Part shown: positions 16,183 through 27,616 of the stretch, one piece after another
Layout of the letters: each line of letters begins with the position of its first letter
How positions within the stretch are numbered: position 1 is the stretch's first letter
NCBI RefSeq assembly: GCF_005870085.1
Contig: NZ_SZNM01000025.1
Location: 1-56,441, forward strand
Reading direction: 5' to 3'
Origin: Aquibacillus sediminis
GTDB lineage: Bacteria; Bacillota; Bacilli; Bacillales; Amphibacillaceae
DNA length: 56,441 nt
Notes under the pieces: model-generated
Told to the model about the DNA's origin: nothing
Database searches by the model: none
What the model saw: the letters and a program-made list of their open reading frames with translations, nothing else
Translations under genes and position numbers: made by a program

Positions 16183-17352
16183 TTACACTTGATTCATTAA
16201 AAACAATCCTGTACATCTTGGTCTTAAATGATGGGCTTCATGCAAACTCTCTTCTAATAGACTGTTCGGTATACCTAACTCTTCAGTTGTCGTCGGACCA
16301 CCAACTGTCGCTAATAGCTTCCTAATTTGCTGTGACGATGGAAGTTCATCAATAAGTTCCTTTATTTCATCACCATAACGAGACCATTCCTGTTGAAATT
16401 TCGAGTGAACGGCCACCTGATTATTCTGTAATTGCTGTTTCCATTCCTTGTAACGATCAGATAAAATGGCTGTTGCAACTCCTACCTTGGCGCCATGGAG
16501 CAATTGGACTTTGTCTTGTTTTAACAACTCCATTTCCCAATAATGGGAAAGATGATGCTCACCACCTGAAGCAGGCTTTGAGTGATTCAGTATTAACATT
16601 ACTAAACCAGAGTCAATTAAAGCTTCCATCAACACTTGCATTCCTTTATCATCACCACTTGCAATCAAATCTACATGTTCTACACAAGTATCTAATGCAT
16701 TTCGTGTGATGGATGCTGCCAACTGATTATAAGGCTCGTTGCCAATACATTCAGATATCTTCCAATCTAGTAATGATGTATATTTTCCCAAAATATCCCC
16801 AAACCCTGCTGCAGTCATCTCCTTTGGCGCCTCTTTAATAATATCTATATCTGCGAACACAGCAATCGGTGCCGTTGTTTGAATCGTTTGTTTAAACCCT
16901 CTCAAAATTAACGGCGCACCTTTCGATGTAAATCCATCAACAGAGGCTGCAGTTGGTACCGATATAAAAGGAATTTTCATTTTATGGGCTGCAAATCGAA
17001 CAATATCATGAATCGTACCAGAGCCTACCGCTATTAACACATCTGTATCACTTGGCACTTCTACCAATAATTGGACAATAGCTTGTTCATCAGCTAGGAC
17101 TTGGTTGTGTTTATTTGGGTGTAAAAGTAACTTACTAACTTTTTCCACTTTAGTAGTTAAAGATGAATTCATACCTTCCCCTAATATTAAGTTCGTGTTT
17201 TTATCACATACAATTGTTACATTATTAAATTGTCTATAGTTAATATAATCAGCTATATTTTCTAAAACGTCTTTTTTTACAACTATTTTGGCTAGACTCA
17301 TTTGCAATAATTGATGCTGTTTTAGTAACTTACTAATTTCTTTTGTCATCAT
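16183..17352 (-). CDS. araM: AraM, NAD(P)-dependent glycerol-1-phosphate dehydrogenase
   Basis: Protein of 389 aa of the iron-containing/3-dehydroquinate-synthase-like fold. It has the nucleotide motif GSGTIHD near residue 111, the VPTAASVDGF block near 132 and metal-ligand histidines in HHLSHYWEME and LLHGAKV. B. subtilis AraM makes sn-glycerol-1-phosphate from DHAP with Ni2+, giving bacterial archaeal-type lipids such as heptaprenylglyceryl phosphate. It is the last ara gene here, as part of the abfA transcript, but its link to arabinose metabolism is not understood. Either of two adjacent ATGs may be the start; the ribosome binding site is weak (GGGATTGAAG). Confidence 0.9.
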   Translation of the reverse strand: MMTKEISKLLKQHQLLQMSLAKIVVKKDVLENIADYINYRQFNNVTIVCDKNTNLILGEGMNSSLTTKVEKVSKLLLHPNKHNQVLADEQAIVQLLVEVPSDTDVLIAVGSGTIHDIVRFAAHKMKIPFISVPTAASVDGFTSKGAPLILRGFKQTIQTTAPIAVFADIDIIKEAPKEMTAAGFGDILGKYTSLLDWKISECIGNEPYNQLAASITRNALDTCVEHVDLIASGDDKGMQVLMEALIDSGLVMLILNHSKPASGGEHHLSHYWEMELLKQDKVQLLHGAKVGVATAILSDRYKEWKQQLQNNQVAVHSKFQQEWSRYGDEIKELIDELPSSQQIRKLLATVGGPTTTEELGIPNSLLEESLHEAHHLRPRCTGLFLMNQV

Positions 17353-17413
17353 TTACTTCAATCCCTATTTATCATAGATATAAAAAGGACATATAATATG
17401 TAATATGCCCTCA

Positions 17414-18043
17414 TTAGATTGATACATTTTTATTATTATCAATTTTATTAAAAACTTGTATTGAAACATACATAATCCCCAATGTAATTAGACTAAAAGA
17501 AAAGAATGGTATAATTCCTGGAAACTTTAGGGAAAAGTAGATTACTAACATTAGAATTATACCATTGGCTAGAGTATAATGAATTTTTGTTAAACCTATA
17601 ATTAGTGCATTTTTAATTTGTTGCAACCAAGATGTTTGATAATGCACTAATAACGGGAAGATCCAAATAACAATAATTGTGTAAAAGAAAAGAATAAAGT
17701 AAAAGGCAAACGGTACAACAAACGAAAATTCACCTGCTGATAGTCCTATTAATCGATAATTAACATATAATACTATCCCTATTATCGTTAATAACCAACC
17801 AACCATATTAGATACATAAAATTCTTGACGGTAAACACGCTTAAACACCTGCCAAATTTTTATGTCGTGTTCTCCCCTTAACCATTTTCTACAAATACCT
17901 AATGCCGCTATCGTTGCAGGAAATACCCCTCCTATTAATAACCCAAATAAGGAGAATACAATCCATAAGATATTAACAGTTGCAACACGTGTAAACCACC
18001 TTAAAATTAAATCTAATGATGATACAGTTTGTTTGCCATTCAT
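17414..18043 (-). CDS. YesL-family (DUF624) membrane protein
   Basis: Protein of 209 aa with five to six hydrophobic helices. The N-terminal WFTRVATVNILW stretch and the position after two sugar ABC permease genes are typical of YesL/DUF624 proteins. Their function is unknown; they may assist or regulate the ABC importer. AGAAGGTGA precedes the ATG. B. subtilis has no such gene in its araABDLMNPQ-abfA operon, so this insertion between araQ and araM distinguishes the locus. Confidence 0.82.
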   Translation of the reverse strand: MNGKQTVSSLDLILRWFTRVATVNILWIVFSLFGLLIGGVFPATIAALGICRKWLRGEHDIKIWQVFKRVYRQEFYVSNMVGWLLTIIGIVLYVNYRLIGLSAGEFSFVVPFAFYFILFFYTIIVIWIFPLLVHYQTSWLQQIKNALIIGLTKIHYTLANGIILMLVIYFSLKFPGIIPFFSFSLITLGIMYVSIQVFNKIDNNKNVSI

Positions 18044-18075
18044 TTTTGTTTCACCTTCTCAATTCTTTTTCTAAC

Positions 18076-18915
18076 TTACCCTTTAACTCCACCAACTGAA
18101 AGCCCTGATATGAAATAACGTTGGAAAAAAATAAATAGTATTATTATTGGAATAATCGTCATTACTGAACCTGAAATTAATATATCATAGTTATTTCCGT
18201 ATGGCGTGAGTAATGATGCTAATCCAATAGGTAAAGTAAACATATCATTTGATCTAAGTACTAGTAATGGCCATAAGAAGTTGTTCCAACTAGCTAGCCC
18301 TTGCAAAATTGCCATTGCTGCAAAAGATGGCAACATAAGTGGCATCATTATTTTAAAGAATATTCCATACTCTGTTGTCCCATCTATTCTAGCAGCATCC
18401 ATTAGTTCCTTAGGAAGCCCAAGTGCATATTGTCTAAAAAAGAATACTGCAATAGGAGCCACAATTAACGGAAGCATTACAGCTAGATAAGTGTCCATTA
18501 ACCGTAAGTCAATAAATAGCTGGAACAATGGTAACATTAGTATTTCAAACGGAACCATAATAATAAATAATACTAGTAGAAATATAAAATTGTTACCTTT
18601 AAAATCATACACAGCAAGTGAATAACCGACCATTGATGAGAAAAATAATGATAAAACTATGGTTAATGATGATATAATTAAACTATTTCCATACCATTGC
18701 CAGTATTCGCTAGCTTGGGTGAAAATATATGTATAATTTTCAACCGTTAGTTCGCTTAAACTAAATGTTAGGCTTATACCGTTTCGCATTAAATCAGATG
18801 CTGGCCTAAATGAAGAGACTAACAAACTGAGGATCGGGAATAATGCGATAAACGAAATGAACACAAACGAGAGATTAATTGTCCATTTTAGCGCAGTTTG
18901 TTTTTTTGATTTCAT
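18076..18915 (-). CDS. araQ: AraQ, arabino-oligosaccharide ABC permease
   Basis: Inner-membrane permease of 279 aa with six helices, of the MalG class. The EAA loop that docks the ATPase is visible near residue 190 (ELMDAARIDGTTEYGIFFKIMMP), and the C-terminus ends GLSVGGVKG, as in other MalG-type proteins. It forms the transport channel together with AraP; the ATPase, usually the shared MsmX, is not here. Its ATG follows the araP stop codon directly, so the two are translationally coupled. Confidence 0.92.
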   Translation of the reverse strand: MKSKKQTALKWTINLSFVFISFIALFPILSLLVSSFRPASDLMRNGISLTFSLSELTVENYTYIFTQASEYWQWYGNSLIISSLTIVLSLFFSSMVGYSLAVYDFKGNNFIFLLVLFIIMVPFEILMLPLFQLFIDLRLMDTYLAVMLPLIVAPIAVFFFRQYALGLPKELMDAARIDGTTEYGIFFKIMMPLMLPSFAAMAILQGLASWNNFLWPLLVLRSNDMFTLPIGLASLLTPYGNNYDILISGSVMTIIPIIILFIFFQRYFISGLSVGGVKG

Positions 18916-19863
18916 CTATTCATCTCCCCTTTTAAATGCTCCGGTTAGTAGAAGTTGTACAAAGCTAATTACAAATATTATAAGTATTAAAACAACTCCA
19001 ACAGCTGCACCAAATCCCATATCATTTTGCTGAATACCTTGTTGATACATGTAACCAACTACAGTTAACCCAATGTTACCTGGTGAATTGGTTTCCCAGA
19101 AGACATAACTTTCTTCAAACATTCTAAAGCCATTTATAATAGAAATAGTGGATACAAATATAACAATCGGCTTTAAGTGCGGTAATGTTACATACAAAAA
19201 CTTTTGAATTACATTAGCTCCATCGATATCCGCAGCTTCATATAGCTCTTTAGGAACATTTTGTAAAGCTGCTAAGAAGTATAAAACATTTACTCCCATC
19301 CATCTCCATGAGCAAAGCAAAACCATTAATAACATAGCTGACCATGAATTATAACGCCAATCAACTGGTTCAAACCCAAAAAATGTTACGACCTGATTGG
19401 CTACCGCTACTTCAGATTCGCCAAATACCATTCTAAATATAGTACCAGCCACGATAATAGATGCTAGAGAAGGTATAAATAATGATGCTCTAAAAAAAGT
19501 TTTAAACCGGACTAATTTAGAGTCTAAAAAAACAGATAGAATAATTGGTACTATTACTAAAATTAAAACTGTTAAGATCACATAAATAGTTGTGTTAGAT
19601 AGCGCTTTATAAAATGTTGGATTAAGTATTCTTTCATAATTCTGCCATCCAATAAATGTTGTCTGTCCAGGTAATACTTTCTGAAAGCTCATTACAAAAG
19701 CTTGCACAGCAGGGATAAATGTAAGAAGTAAAAATGAAATAACAAAGGGTAATATAAAAACGTAAGGTACTACTTTTTTTGAATTTAGAAAGTTCAGCAT
19801 TCTTTTTAACCGTGAACTTTCTCTATTTACCTCTACATTTGTTTTTGTAGGTGTTTCTAACAT
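18916..19863 (-). CDS. araP: AraP, arabino-oligosaccharide ABC permease
   Basis: Permease of 315 aa of the MalF class, with six helices and the EAA loop near residue 220 (ELYEAADIDGANVIQKFLYVTLP). The N-terminal 35 residues are hydrophilic. I chose the ATG at 19863 because GAGGAGGG lies about 6 nt upstream; the longer frame to 19890 contains that site and the araN-araP hairpin. It works with AraQ and the lipoprotein AraN to import alpha-1,5-arabino-oligosaccharides. Confidence 0.92.
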   Translation of the reverse strand: MLETPTKTNVEVNRESSRLKRMLNFLNSKKVVPYVFILPFVISFLLLTFIPAVQAFVMSFQKVLPGQTTFIGWQNYERILNPTFYKALSNTTIYVILTVLILVIVPIILSVFLDSKLVRFKTFFRASLFIPSLASIIVAGTIFRMVFGESEVAVANQVVTFFGFEPVDWRYNSWSAMLLMVLLCSWRWMGVNVLYFLAALQNVPKELYEAADIDGANVIQKFLYVTLPHLKPIVIFVSTISIINGFRMFEESYVFWETNSPGNIGLTVVGYMYQQGIQQNDMGFGAAVGVVLILIIFVISFVQLLLTGAFKRGDE

Positions 19864-19889
19864 AATTTCCCTCCTCAACTGTGAATTCA

Positions 19890-19912
19890 AGGACAGGCAT
19901 CACGCCTATCCT
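19890..19912 (-). other. Intercistronic hairpin between araN and araP
   Basis: AGGACAGGC and GCCTATCCT pair (one G-U) across 5 nt. There is no T tract. Such stem-loops after a binding-protein gene commonly protect its mRNA 3' end, so that more binding protein than permease is made; here that is an inference. Confidence 0.6.
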
Positions 19913-19930
19913 CAAATTCATTCCTATTGA

Positions 19931-21262
19931 CTATTGCATTTGGCCTTTTAAAGTTTCTGCTGTTTCTTTTAGCGCATCTTCTGGTTCTCTGTTATCTTCG
20001 CGAATTACACCATGCAATACATTCGCACCAAGCTCTTCAAGCACATCTGGTGTATATTCTGTCATATTCACACCAGAAATATCATCACGGATATCTAGTA
20101 AAATATCAAATATATCATCATGGAAATATTCATAAAACTCGTTATCTGCTCTCACTTCTGGGTCGTCCCAAACGTCCCATCTTGGAGGGTCAAAACCTAA
20201 TTGTTTCCATAACTGAATATTACCTTCCTCTGATAGCTTTGTGAAACTCAAAAACTCCTTAGCTAGTTCAACATCAGCTGATTGACTAGTAACAGCGGTA
20301 CCTGTTCCTCCCATTGCAACTGACCTTATATCAGAATCTGACCATACTGGCATTGGGCGAATCTGAATTTTTCCATTTAAGTCTGGCATATATTCAGTAA
20401 AGTCTTTCATATAATACATCGGTACCGTCATTGAAGCAGCCCCACCGTCATTCATAAAGCCATAGAATTCTTCAGTGTGGAAGTCAGCCCCTGGCGGTAC
20501 TACTGCAATCTCGTGTTCATTAACCATTTCATCAATAAATTTCAATGTTTCAATATTATCCTCATTTGCAAGTGTCAACTCACCATTATCATCAAAAAAA
20601 CCTGAACCTTTTTGACTTATATAAGGCCAGAATCCATACCAGTTAGTAGGTATTACTGACATTGGCTTTCCAGTGCTTTCAAGAACTTGTTTACCAGCTT
20701 CTACATAGTCATCCCAAGTATCAATTGAATCAATATCAACTCCAGCTTCATCCATAATATCCATGTTATAATAAACTACTGTTGCCCCTAGATGTGTTGG
20801 TGCACCATAATACTGATCCTCTTTACTATACATATCTAACCTTTCAGTAACAAAGTTATCTATTATTGGATCAAGTTGATCATTCAAGGATTCAAGTTGT
20901 ATATCTCCTTGTAAGAAATTAGGGAATTTAGCAATTTCTATATCAACCAAGTCCGGAGCCCCTTCTCCTGATTGAAGCGCTAACAATAAATTGTTATGCA
21001 TTTGATCAAATGGGTACGTTTCAGATATTAACTTAATAGCACGATCCGGATTTTCTTCATTCCATCTTTCAGCTGCATCATTAAAGAATTCAGCATGTGT
21101 ACCAGCAAATGTCCAAAATGTTAATTCTGTTGCATCCTCAATATCTGATCCAGCTTCGAGGGTTTCATCCGCACTTCCTCCAGATGATTCCTCTCCGCCT
21201 CCACACGCAGCTAATAATCCTAGTAAAAAAATAACCATACCAAGTAATAAGATTTTTTTCAT
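19931..21262 (-). CDS. araN: AraN, arabino-oligosaccharide-binding lipoprotein
   Basis: Extracellular solute-binding protein (family 1) of 443 aa. A type II signal peptide ends in the lipobox LAAC with Cys20, followed by a Gly/Ser/Glu-rich linker of about 20 residues. The mature protein begins with the typical TELTFWTFAGTHAEF strand. It captures arabino-oligosaccharides outside the cell for AraPQ. AAGGAGG precedes the ATG. A hairpin follows the gene before araP. Confidence 0.92.
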   Translation of the reverse strand: MKKILLLGMVIFLLGLLAACGGGEESSGGSADETLEAGSDIEDATELTFWTFAGTHAEFFNDAAERWNEENPDRAIKLISETYPFDQMHNNLLLALQSGEGAPDLVDIEIAKFPNFLQGDIQLESLNDQLDPIIDNFVTERLDMYSKEDQYYGAPTHLGATVVYYNMDIMDEAGVDIDSIDTWDDYVEAGKQVLESTGKPMSVIPTNWYGFWPYISQKGSGFFDDNGELTLANEDNIETLKFIDEMVNEHEIAVVPPGADFHTEEFYGFMNDGGAASMTVPMYYMKDFTEYMPDLNGKIQIRPMPVWSDSDIRSVAMGGTGTAVTSQSADVELAKEFLSFTKLSEEGNIQLWKQLGFDPPRWDVWDDPEVRADNEFYEYFHDDIFDILLDIRDDISGVNMTEYTPDVLEELGANVLHGVIREDNREPEDALKETAETLKGQMQ

Positions 21263-21333
21263 TAGTTCTCCTCCTTAGCCTTTTTATCTTAAAAATAATT
21301 AAATAGCTATTCAGTAGTTTTTAAGTGGTCATT

Positions 21334-22893
<1,560 letters not shown>

Positions 22894-22927
22894 TCACTAG
22901 GTAAGCAAATTACACTTCAGGAGATGT

Positions 22928-22942
22928 TGGCAAGCGCTTACA
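22928..22942. promoter_or_regulatory. cre site in the abfA leader
   Basis: On the minus strand TGTAAGCGCTTGCCA matches the CcpA operator (cre) consensus. It lies about 100 nt past the inferred start of transcription and 86 nt before abfA, where CcpA could block elongation. A weaker cre-like site (TTAAGCGCTGTAA) is at about 22987-22999. Confidence 0.7.
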
Positions 22943-23019
22943 TATATAGGATGATAGTAGCTTATACCTTCTTCAACGCAACATATTTACAGCGCTTAAT
23001 TTTAATACACATTGACCAA

Positions 23020-23035
23020 CAGGTTCGTACAAGTT
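23020..23035. promoter_or_regulatory. AraR operator at the abfA promoter
   Basis: On the minus strand AACTTGTACGAACCTG matches the core of the AraR box (ATTTGTACGTACAAAT). It starts about 5 nt past the inferred start site, so bound AraR would block initiation. Confidence 0.75.
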
Positions 23036-23046
23036 GGTATGTTTAA

Positions 23047-23075
23047 ATTATATAATATGTAAGTACATATTTCAA
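23047..23075 (-). promoter_or_regulatory. Promoter of the abfA-araNPQ-yesL-araM operon
   Basis: TTGAAA (23070-23075) and TATAAT (23047-23052) are separated by 17 bp on the minus strand. The AraR box lies just downstream. Confidence 0.78.
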
Positions 23076-23123
23076 TACAATTATTGGATAATACCATAAA
23101 TTTATTACTTTTTTCCATATGCT

Positions 23124-23153
23124 TGTGGTTTAACTAATGAGTAAACCACAAAC
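23124..23153 (-). terminator. Hairpin downstream of araR
   Basis: TTGTGGTTTA and TAAACCACAA pair across about 9 nt between the araR stop and the abfA promoter. There is no good T tract, so it may be a weak or factor-assisted terminator. Confidence 0.45.
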
Positions 23154-23180
23154 ACAATATCCAAACTCACGTCATACTAT

Positions 23181-24305
23181 TTATTCCTGAATAAAATCAC
23201 TTTTTAACTCCTTAGTAGAACTTCTCTTAACAAGTTTTGGTTCAAACTCTACTGAACCCACTTTTTCTTTAGAATTGTTTGTTTCACCATTAACTTTCAC
23301 TAAATCTAAAATAAGCTCAGCAGCCTTTCTCCCTAGTTTGTCCTGTGGGTGTTCGATCGTCGTAAGCTTCACTTCTGATACCTCCGCAAGAAATGAATTA
23401 TCATATCCTACAATTGAAATATCTGAGGGAACAGATAACCTTTTCTCACGTATTACATCTAAAAGTGCAATAGCGAGTTCATCATTATAACAAACAATTG
23501 CAGATGGTCTATTATCTGACATTGATAAAATTCTATCAAACTCTTTTATTGTTTTAGTCTGCTTCTCCTCAGTCGTATATGTTACAATATTATTAGGGTT
23601 AATTGGTACATTAGAATCCCTATGAGCTTTTAGATACCCTTTCATCCTTTTAGTCCCCTGCATATCATCCGTTTTAAAAAAGCCCATTATATTTTTGTGC
23701 CCCAATTCTATAAGATGTTCTGTCTGTATGTATCCTCCTTTTTCATCGTTAAGTACGATGTGTAGTGGTTCAAGTTCGTCATAAAATGCGTTAATCATAA
23801 TATAAGGAATACCATTTTGCTCCATGTTAAGATAATAGTTAATATTAGGATTGGACATAGAACTTTTCGTTGGTTCCACAATTACACCATCAAATTGTTG
23901 CGTAAGTATCTTTTCTAAAAATTTCCTCTCATTTTCATGATCATTATTAGTACTAAATAAACTCACATGGTACCCTTGTTCACTTAAATAGGATTCTGCT
24001 CCTCTAATAATAGAGGGAAAGATGTAATCAGATATATACGTCGAGATAATCGCTATGTTTTTTTGAGTGTTTACGGGCACCGTATCAGCTTTTGAACGAT
24101 CGGCACAAAATGTCCCTGCCCCTTGCTCCCTGTATAACCACCCCTGATTTACTAGTTCACCAATGGCTAGTCTCACTGTATGGCGGCTGACACTGAATTG
24201 TTTCATCAATTCACTTTCAGAACTTATTTTTTGGTTTGGCTGAAATGTTCCATCCAATATCTTTGATTTTATCGCTTGTTTAACCGTATTATATTTTGTC
24301 TCCAT
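23181..24305 (-). CDS. araR: AraR, arabinose-responsive repressor
   Basis: Protein of 374 aa with the two-part architecture unique to AraR: a GntR-type winged helix at residues 1-70 (SESELMKQFSVSRHTVRLAI) and a LacI/GalR-type effector-binding domain from about 83 to 360 (IAIISTYISDYIFPSIIRGAE). It represses the ara transcripts and is released by L-arabinose. An AraR-box-like sequence lies in its own leader (24327-24342), which suggests autoregulation. It sits between araA and abfA on the same strand, whereas in B. subtilis it is a separate unit divergent from araE. Confidence 0.94.
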   Translation of the reverse strand: METKYNTVKQAIKSKILDGTFQPNQKISSESELMKQFSVSRHTVRLAIGELVNQGWLYREQGAGTFCADRSKADTVPVNTQKNIAIISTYISDYIFPSIIRGAESYLSEQGYHVSLFSTNNDHENERKFLEKILTQQFDGVIVEPTKSSMSNPNINYYLNMEQNGIPYIMINAFYDELEPLHIVLNDEKGGYIQTEHLIELGHKNIMGFFKTDDMQGTKRMKGYLKAHRDSNVPINPNNIVTYTTEEKQTKTIKEFDRILSMSDNRPSAIVCYNDELAIALLDVIREKRLSVPSDISIVGYDNSFLAEVSEVKLTTIEHPQDKLGRKAAELILDLVKVNGETNNSKEKVGSVEFEPKLVKRSSTKELKSDFIQE

Positions 24306-24326
24306 ATATTTACACCTCTACGCTTC

Positions 24327-24342
24327 TTATTCGTACAAGTAG
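24327..24342. promoter_or_regulatory. AraR operator upstream of araR
   Basis: On the minus strand CTACTTGTACGAATAA matches the TTGTACG half of the AraR box and half of the other arm. It lies about 25 nt before the araR start. Confidence 0.6.
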
Positions 24343-24361
24343 CATATCATATTTAAAAATA

Positions 24362-24393
24362 AATGTAGAGGTTTAGCATTAAACCTCTACATT
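24362..24393 (-). terminator. Terminator of the araDBA operon
   Basis: A perfect 14-bp stem (AATGTAGAGGTTTA and complement) with a 4-nt loop is followed on the minus strand by TTTATTTTT. It separates araA from araR. Confidence 0.85.
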
Positions 24394-24414
24394 ATTACAA
24401 GTACTAGCTAGGCC

Positions 24415-25899
24415 TTACTTCCAAACCAACTCATTCCACTTCAATTCATTCCTAAATTGTCTTACATTGGTATCCTTATCAATAACAACACATTCTATTT
24501 GTGTCATATCAGCAAAATCTAATAACTGTTCTGTTGTGACATCAAACGAGAATACAGTGTGATGTGCGCCACCTGCATAGATCCATGATTCGGTCGCTTC
24601 ACTTAGTGAAGGCTCTGGTTTCCAAAGTACCTTTGCTACCGGTAGATTTGGTGTGTCAATTTGTGGCTGTTCTGCTTTCACTTCATTGATTACGAGACGG
24701 AATCTTCCACCTAGTTCAACTAGTGAAACATTGACAGCATCCCCACCACGCCCATCGAATACAAGTCGAGCAGGATCTTCTCGGTCACCCATACTTAATG
24801 GGTTTACGACAATTTTAGGCTTTGTTGCTGAAACCGTCGGACAAATTTCAAGCATATGGGAACCTAGAATCATTTCATTTCCTGGTTCTAGGTGGTACGT
24901 ATAATCTTCCATGAATGAAGTCCCTTGGTTACCAGAAATAACTTTCATCAAGCGAAGTAAGGCAGCTGTACGCCAGTCCCCTTCACCAGCAAAACCATAT
25001 CCTTCTGCCATTAAACGTTGTGCAGCTAAGCCTGGTAACTGCTTCATACCATGTAAATCTTCAAAGTTGGTCGTAAAGGCATTATAGTTACGTTTTGATA
25101 AAAAGGCTTTTAACCCTAATTCAATACGCGCCTGTTCCATGATTGAGTCTCTAATTGGGCCTGGTTCAGATGCCTCTGCAGGTAACTCATATAACTCACT
25201 ATATTCTTTATATAGGTCAGTAACTTGTTGTTCTGTTATTTCTTCCATTTCTTCCACTAAATCACCGATACCATAGTAATCAACAGTCCAACCAAATTTA
25301 ATTTGCGCTTCGACTTTATCCCCATCGGTAACAGCAACATTACGCATGTTATCACCAAAACGAGCTACTCGGATATTTGTACCTTCCGTATAGGCGACAG
25401 CTGTTTTCATCCAACCTGCAACTCGACCTGCTACTTCTGGATTTTCCCAGTAACCAACCACAACTTTTCTTGGTATATTCATGCGTGTACCAATAAAGCC
25501 ATACTCCCGATCTCCATGGGCAGACTGGTTCAGGTTCATAAAGTCCATATCAATCTTATCCCACGGGATATCACGATTATATTGCGTGTGTAAATGTAGT
25601 AACGGCTTTTGTAAAGCTGTTAAACCTGAAATCCACATCTTTGCAGGTGAAAAGGTGTGCATCCAAGTAATTAAACCAGCACAGTTTTCATCTGCATTAG
25701 CCTGCAAAGCCAACTTACGAATATCCGCAGCAGTTGTTAACACAGCTTTAAATACAATTTGGTGTGGAAGGTCTCCCTTGGCATTCATGCCTTCTACTAA
25801 TTCCTTTGAATGTGCTTCAACCTCTTTTAACGCATCTTCTCCGTACAAGTGTTGACTTCCTGTAACAAACCAAAATTCATAAGGTTTCACTTTTAACAT
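24415..25899 (-). CDS. araA: AraA, L-arabinose isomerase
   Basis: Protein of 494 aa, standard for bacterial L-arabinose isomerases. Typical blocks include EFWFVTGSQHLYG at the N-terminus, CAGLITWMHTFSPAKMWI near residue 80 and the metal-site region EDYTYHLEPG near 330 with HMLEICP after it. It converts L-arabinose to L-ribulose with Mn2+. AGGAGG precedes the ATG. It is the third gene of araD-araB-araA, starting 13 nt past the araB stop. Confidence 0.96.
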   Translation of the reverse strand: MLKVKPYEFWFVTGSQHLYGEDALKEVEAHSKELVEGMNAKGDLPHQIVFKAVLTTAADIRKLALQANADENCAGLITWMHTFSPAKMWISGLTALQKPLLHLHTQYNRDIPWDKIDMDFMNLNQSAHGDREYGFIGTRMNIPRKVVVGYWENPEVAGRVAGWMKTAVAYTEGTNIRVARFGDNMRNVAVTDGDKVEAQIKFGWTVDYYGIGDLVEEMEEITEQQVTDLYKEYSELYELPAEASEPGPIRDSIMEQARIELGLKAFLSKRNYNAFTTNFEDLHGMKQLPGLAAQRLMAEGYGFAGEGDWRTAALLRLMKVISGNQGTSFMEDYTYHLEPGNEMILGSHMLEICPTVSATKPKIVVNPLSMGDREDPARLVFDGRGGDAVNVSLVELGGRFRLVINEVKAEQPQIDTPNLPVAKVLWKPEPSLSEATESWIYAGGAHHTVFSFDVTTEQLLDFADMTQIECVVIDKDTNVRQFRNELKWNELVWK

Positions 25900-25912
25900 G
25901 ATGGTTCCTCCT

Positions 25913-27604
25913 CTAGTTAATATCTGCTTCGACTTTTGTTCCTTCTGTACGAATTGCTTTTAATCGTTTCATGACATCGTTTTCTCCACGACCAAAATAG
26001 TCATGTAATCTTGAATATTCTTGGTAAAGTTTTTCATAGATTTCTACATTTTCTGGAATTGGTTCAATAACTTCGTCTTTAATTCGAGCCATTTGCTCAG
26101 ATGCATCAACAATAGTATCAAACCCACCTTTGTCTGCTCCTGCCGCTACAGCGCCAAACATAGCCGCACCAAGCGCTGGTGTTTGTTTAGAGTCTGCGAT
26201 GCGAATTCTTCTGTTCGTTACATCTGCATAGATTTGCATTAACAACTGGTTCTTTTGCGGTAAGCCACCACATGCATACAATTCATCAACAAACACACCA
26301 TTACCATGGAACGCATCGACAATTTTTCTTGTACCAAATGCAGTTGCTTCTAATAATGCCCGGTATATTTCCTCTGGTTTCGTCTGTAAAGTTGCACCTA
26401 GTAATAACCCGCTTAATTCTGTATCCACTAACACAGAGCGATTTCCATTCCACCAGTCTAATGCTAGTAAACCTGATTCTCCTGGTTTATAACCCTTAGC
26501 TTGTTTTTCTAACCATTGGTGAACATTAATTCCTTCTTGTGCAGCAGCCTCTTTTACATATGCTGGAACCGCTTGATCCACATACCAAGCAAAGATATCC
26601 CCAACAGCTGATTGTCCTGCCTCATACCCGTAAAAACCTGGGATAATACCATCTTCAACAACACCACACATACCTTCAACTTGTTTCTCCTCTGATCCTA
26701 GTACCATATGACAAATAGATGTACCCATCGCCATTACTAGTTTCCCTGAAGAGGTAACGCCCATAGCAGGTACAGCCGCATGCGCATCAACGTTCCCTAC
26801 AGCTATTGCAGTTCCTGTATTTAAGCCCGTTAGTTTCGCCATCTCATCTGTTAATTCTCCAGCTTTTGTACCTAATGGTAGTACATCACCACGTAATTTC
26901 GTTTCTGTTAGATTTTCTAAACGAGGGTCTAATGATTTAAAGAAATCATTACTCGGGTACCCGTCTCGCTTATGCCAAACTGCTTTGTACCCAGCCGTAC
27001 AACTATTGCGAACAAGATTGTCTGTCATTTGCGAAATAACCCAATCTGTAGCCTCCACAAACTTATCTGTTGCTTCATACACTTCAGGTGCTTCATCAAG
27101 AATTTGCCACACTTTAGCAATCATCCACTCAGAGGAAATTTTTCCACCATACCGAGGTAAGAACTCTTCGCCTCTTTTTTCTGCGATTTCATTAATAAGA
27201 TTTGCTTCATCTTGGGCTGCATGGTGCTTCCACAATTTCACCCAGCTGTGTGGATTTTCCTTCCATTTATCTTCAAACGAAAGCGGTAATCCGTTTTCAT
27301 CGACAGGAAGCATGGTACATGCTGTGAAATCAATCCCTACACCAATTACATCACTTGGATCTATGCTTGATTCTTCTAAAACAGCAGGAATAGATTGTTT
27401 TAACACTTCTAAATAATCATTAGGATGTTGGAGTGCCCATTCAAAGTCTAATTCCACTCCTGACTCTGGTAACTTTTCATCCATAACACCGTGTGGGTAT
27501 GGCGTAACATGATCTGCCACTTCAGCGCCATCTGCAAGTGATACTAATACTGCACGACCTGATTCTGTTCCATAATCAACACCTATTGCATATTTTTTCG
27601 TCAT
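25913..27604 (-). CDS. araB: AraB, L-ribulokinase
   Basis: FGGY-family sugar kinase of 563 aa. The N-terminal ATP-site motif [14 protein letters not shown] and the FGGY signature region ([17 protein letters not shown] near residue 453) are intact. It phosphorylates L-ribulose to L-ribulose 5-phosphate. AAGGAGG precedes the ATG, and only 12 nt separate it from araD, so the genes are cotranscribed. Confidence 0.96.
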   Translation of the reverse strand: MTKKYAIGVDYGTESGRAVLVSLADGAEVADHVTPYPHGVMDEKLPESGVELDFEWALQHPNDYLEVLKQSIPAVLEESSIDPSDVIGVGIDFTACTMLPVDENGLPLSFEDKWKENPHSWVKLWKHHAAQDEANLINEIAEKRGEEFLPRYGGKISSEWMIAKVWQILDEAPEVYEATDKFVEATDWVISQMTDNLVRNSCTAGYKAVWHKRDGYPSNDFFKSLDPRLENLTETKLRGDVLPLGTKAGELTDEMAKLTGLNTGTAIAVGNVDAHAAVPAMGVTSSGKLVMAMGTSICHMVLGSEEKQVEGMCGVVEDGIIPGFYGYEAGQSAVGDIFAWYVDQAVPAYVKEAAAQEGINVHQWLEKQAKGYKPGESGLLALDWWNGNRSVLVDTELSGLLLGATLQTKPEEIYRALLEATAFGTRKIVDAFHGNGVFVDELYACGGLPQKNQLLMQIYADVTNRRIRIADSKQTPALGAAMFGAVAAGADKGGFDTIVDASEQMARIKDEVIEPIPENVEIYEKLYQEYSRLHDYFGRGENDVMKRLKAIRTEGTKVEADIN

Positions 27605-27616
27605 CCTAATACCTCC

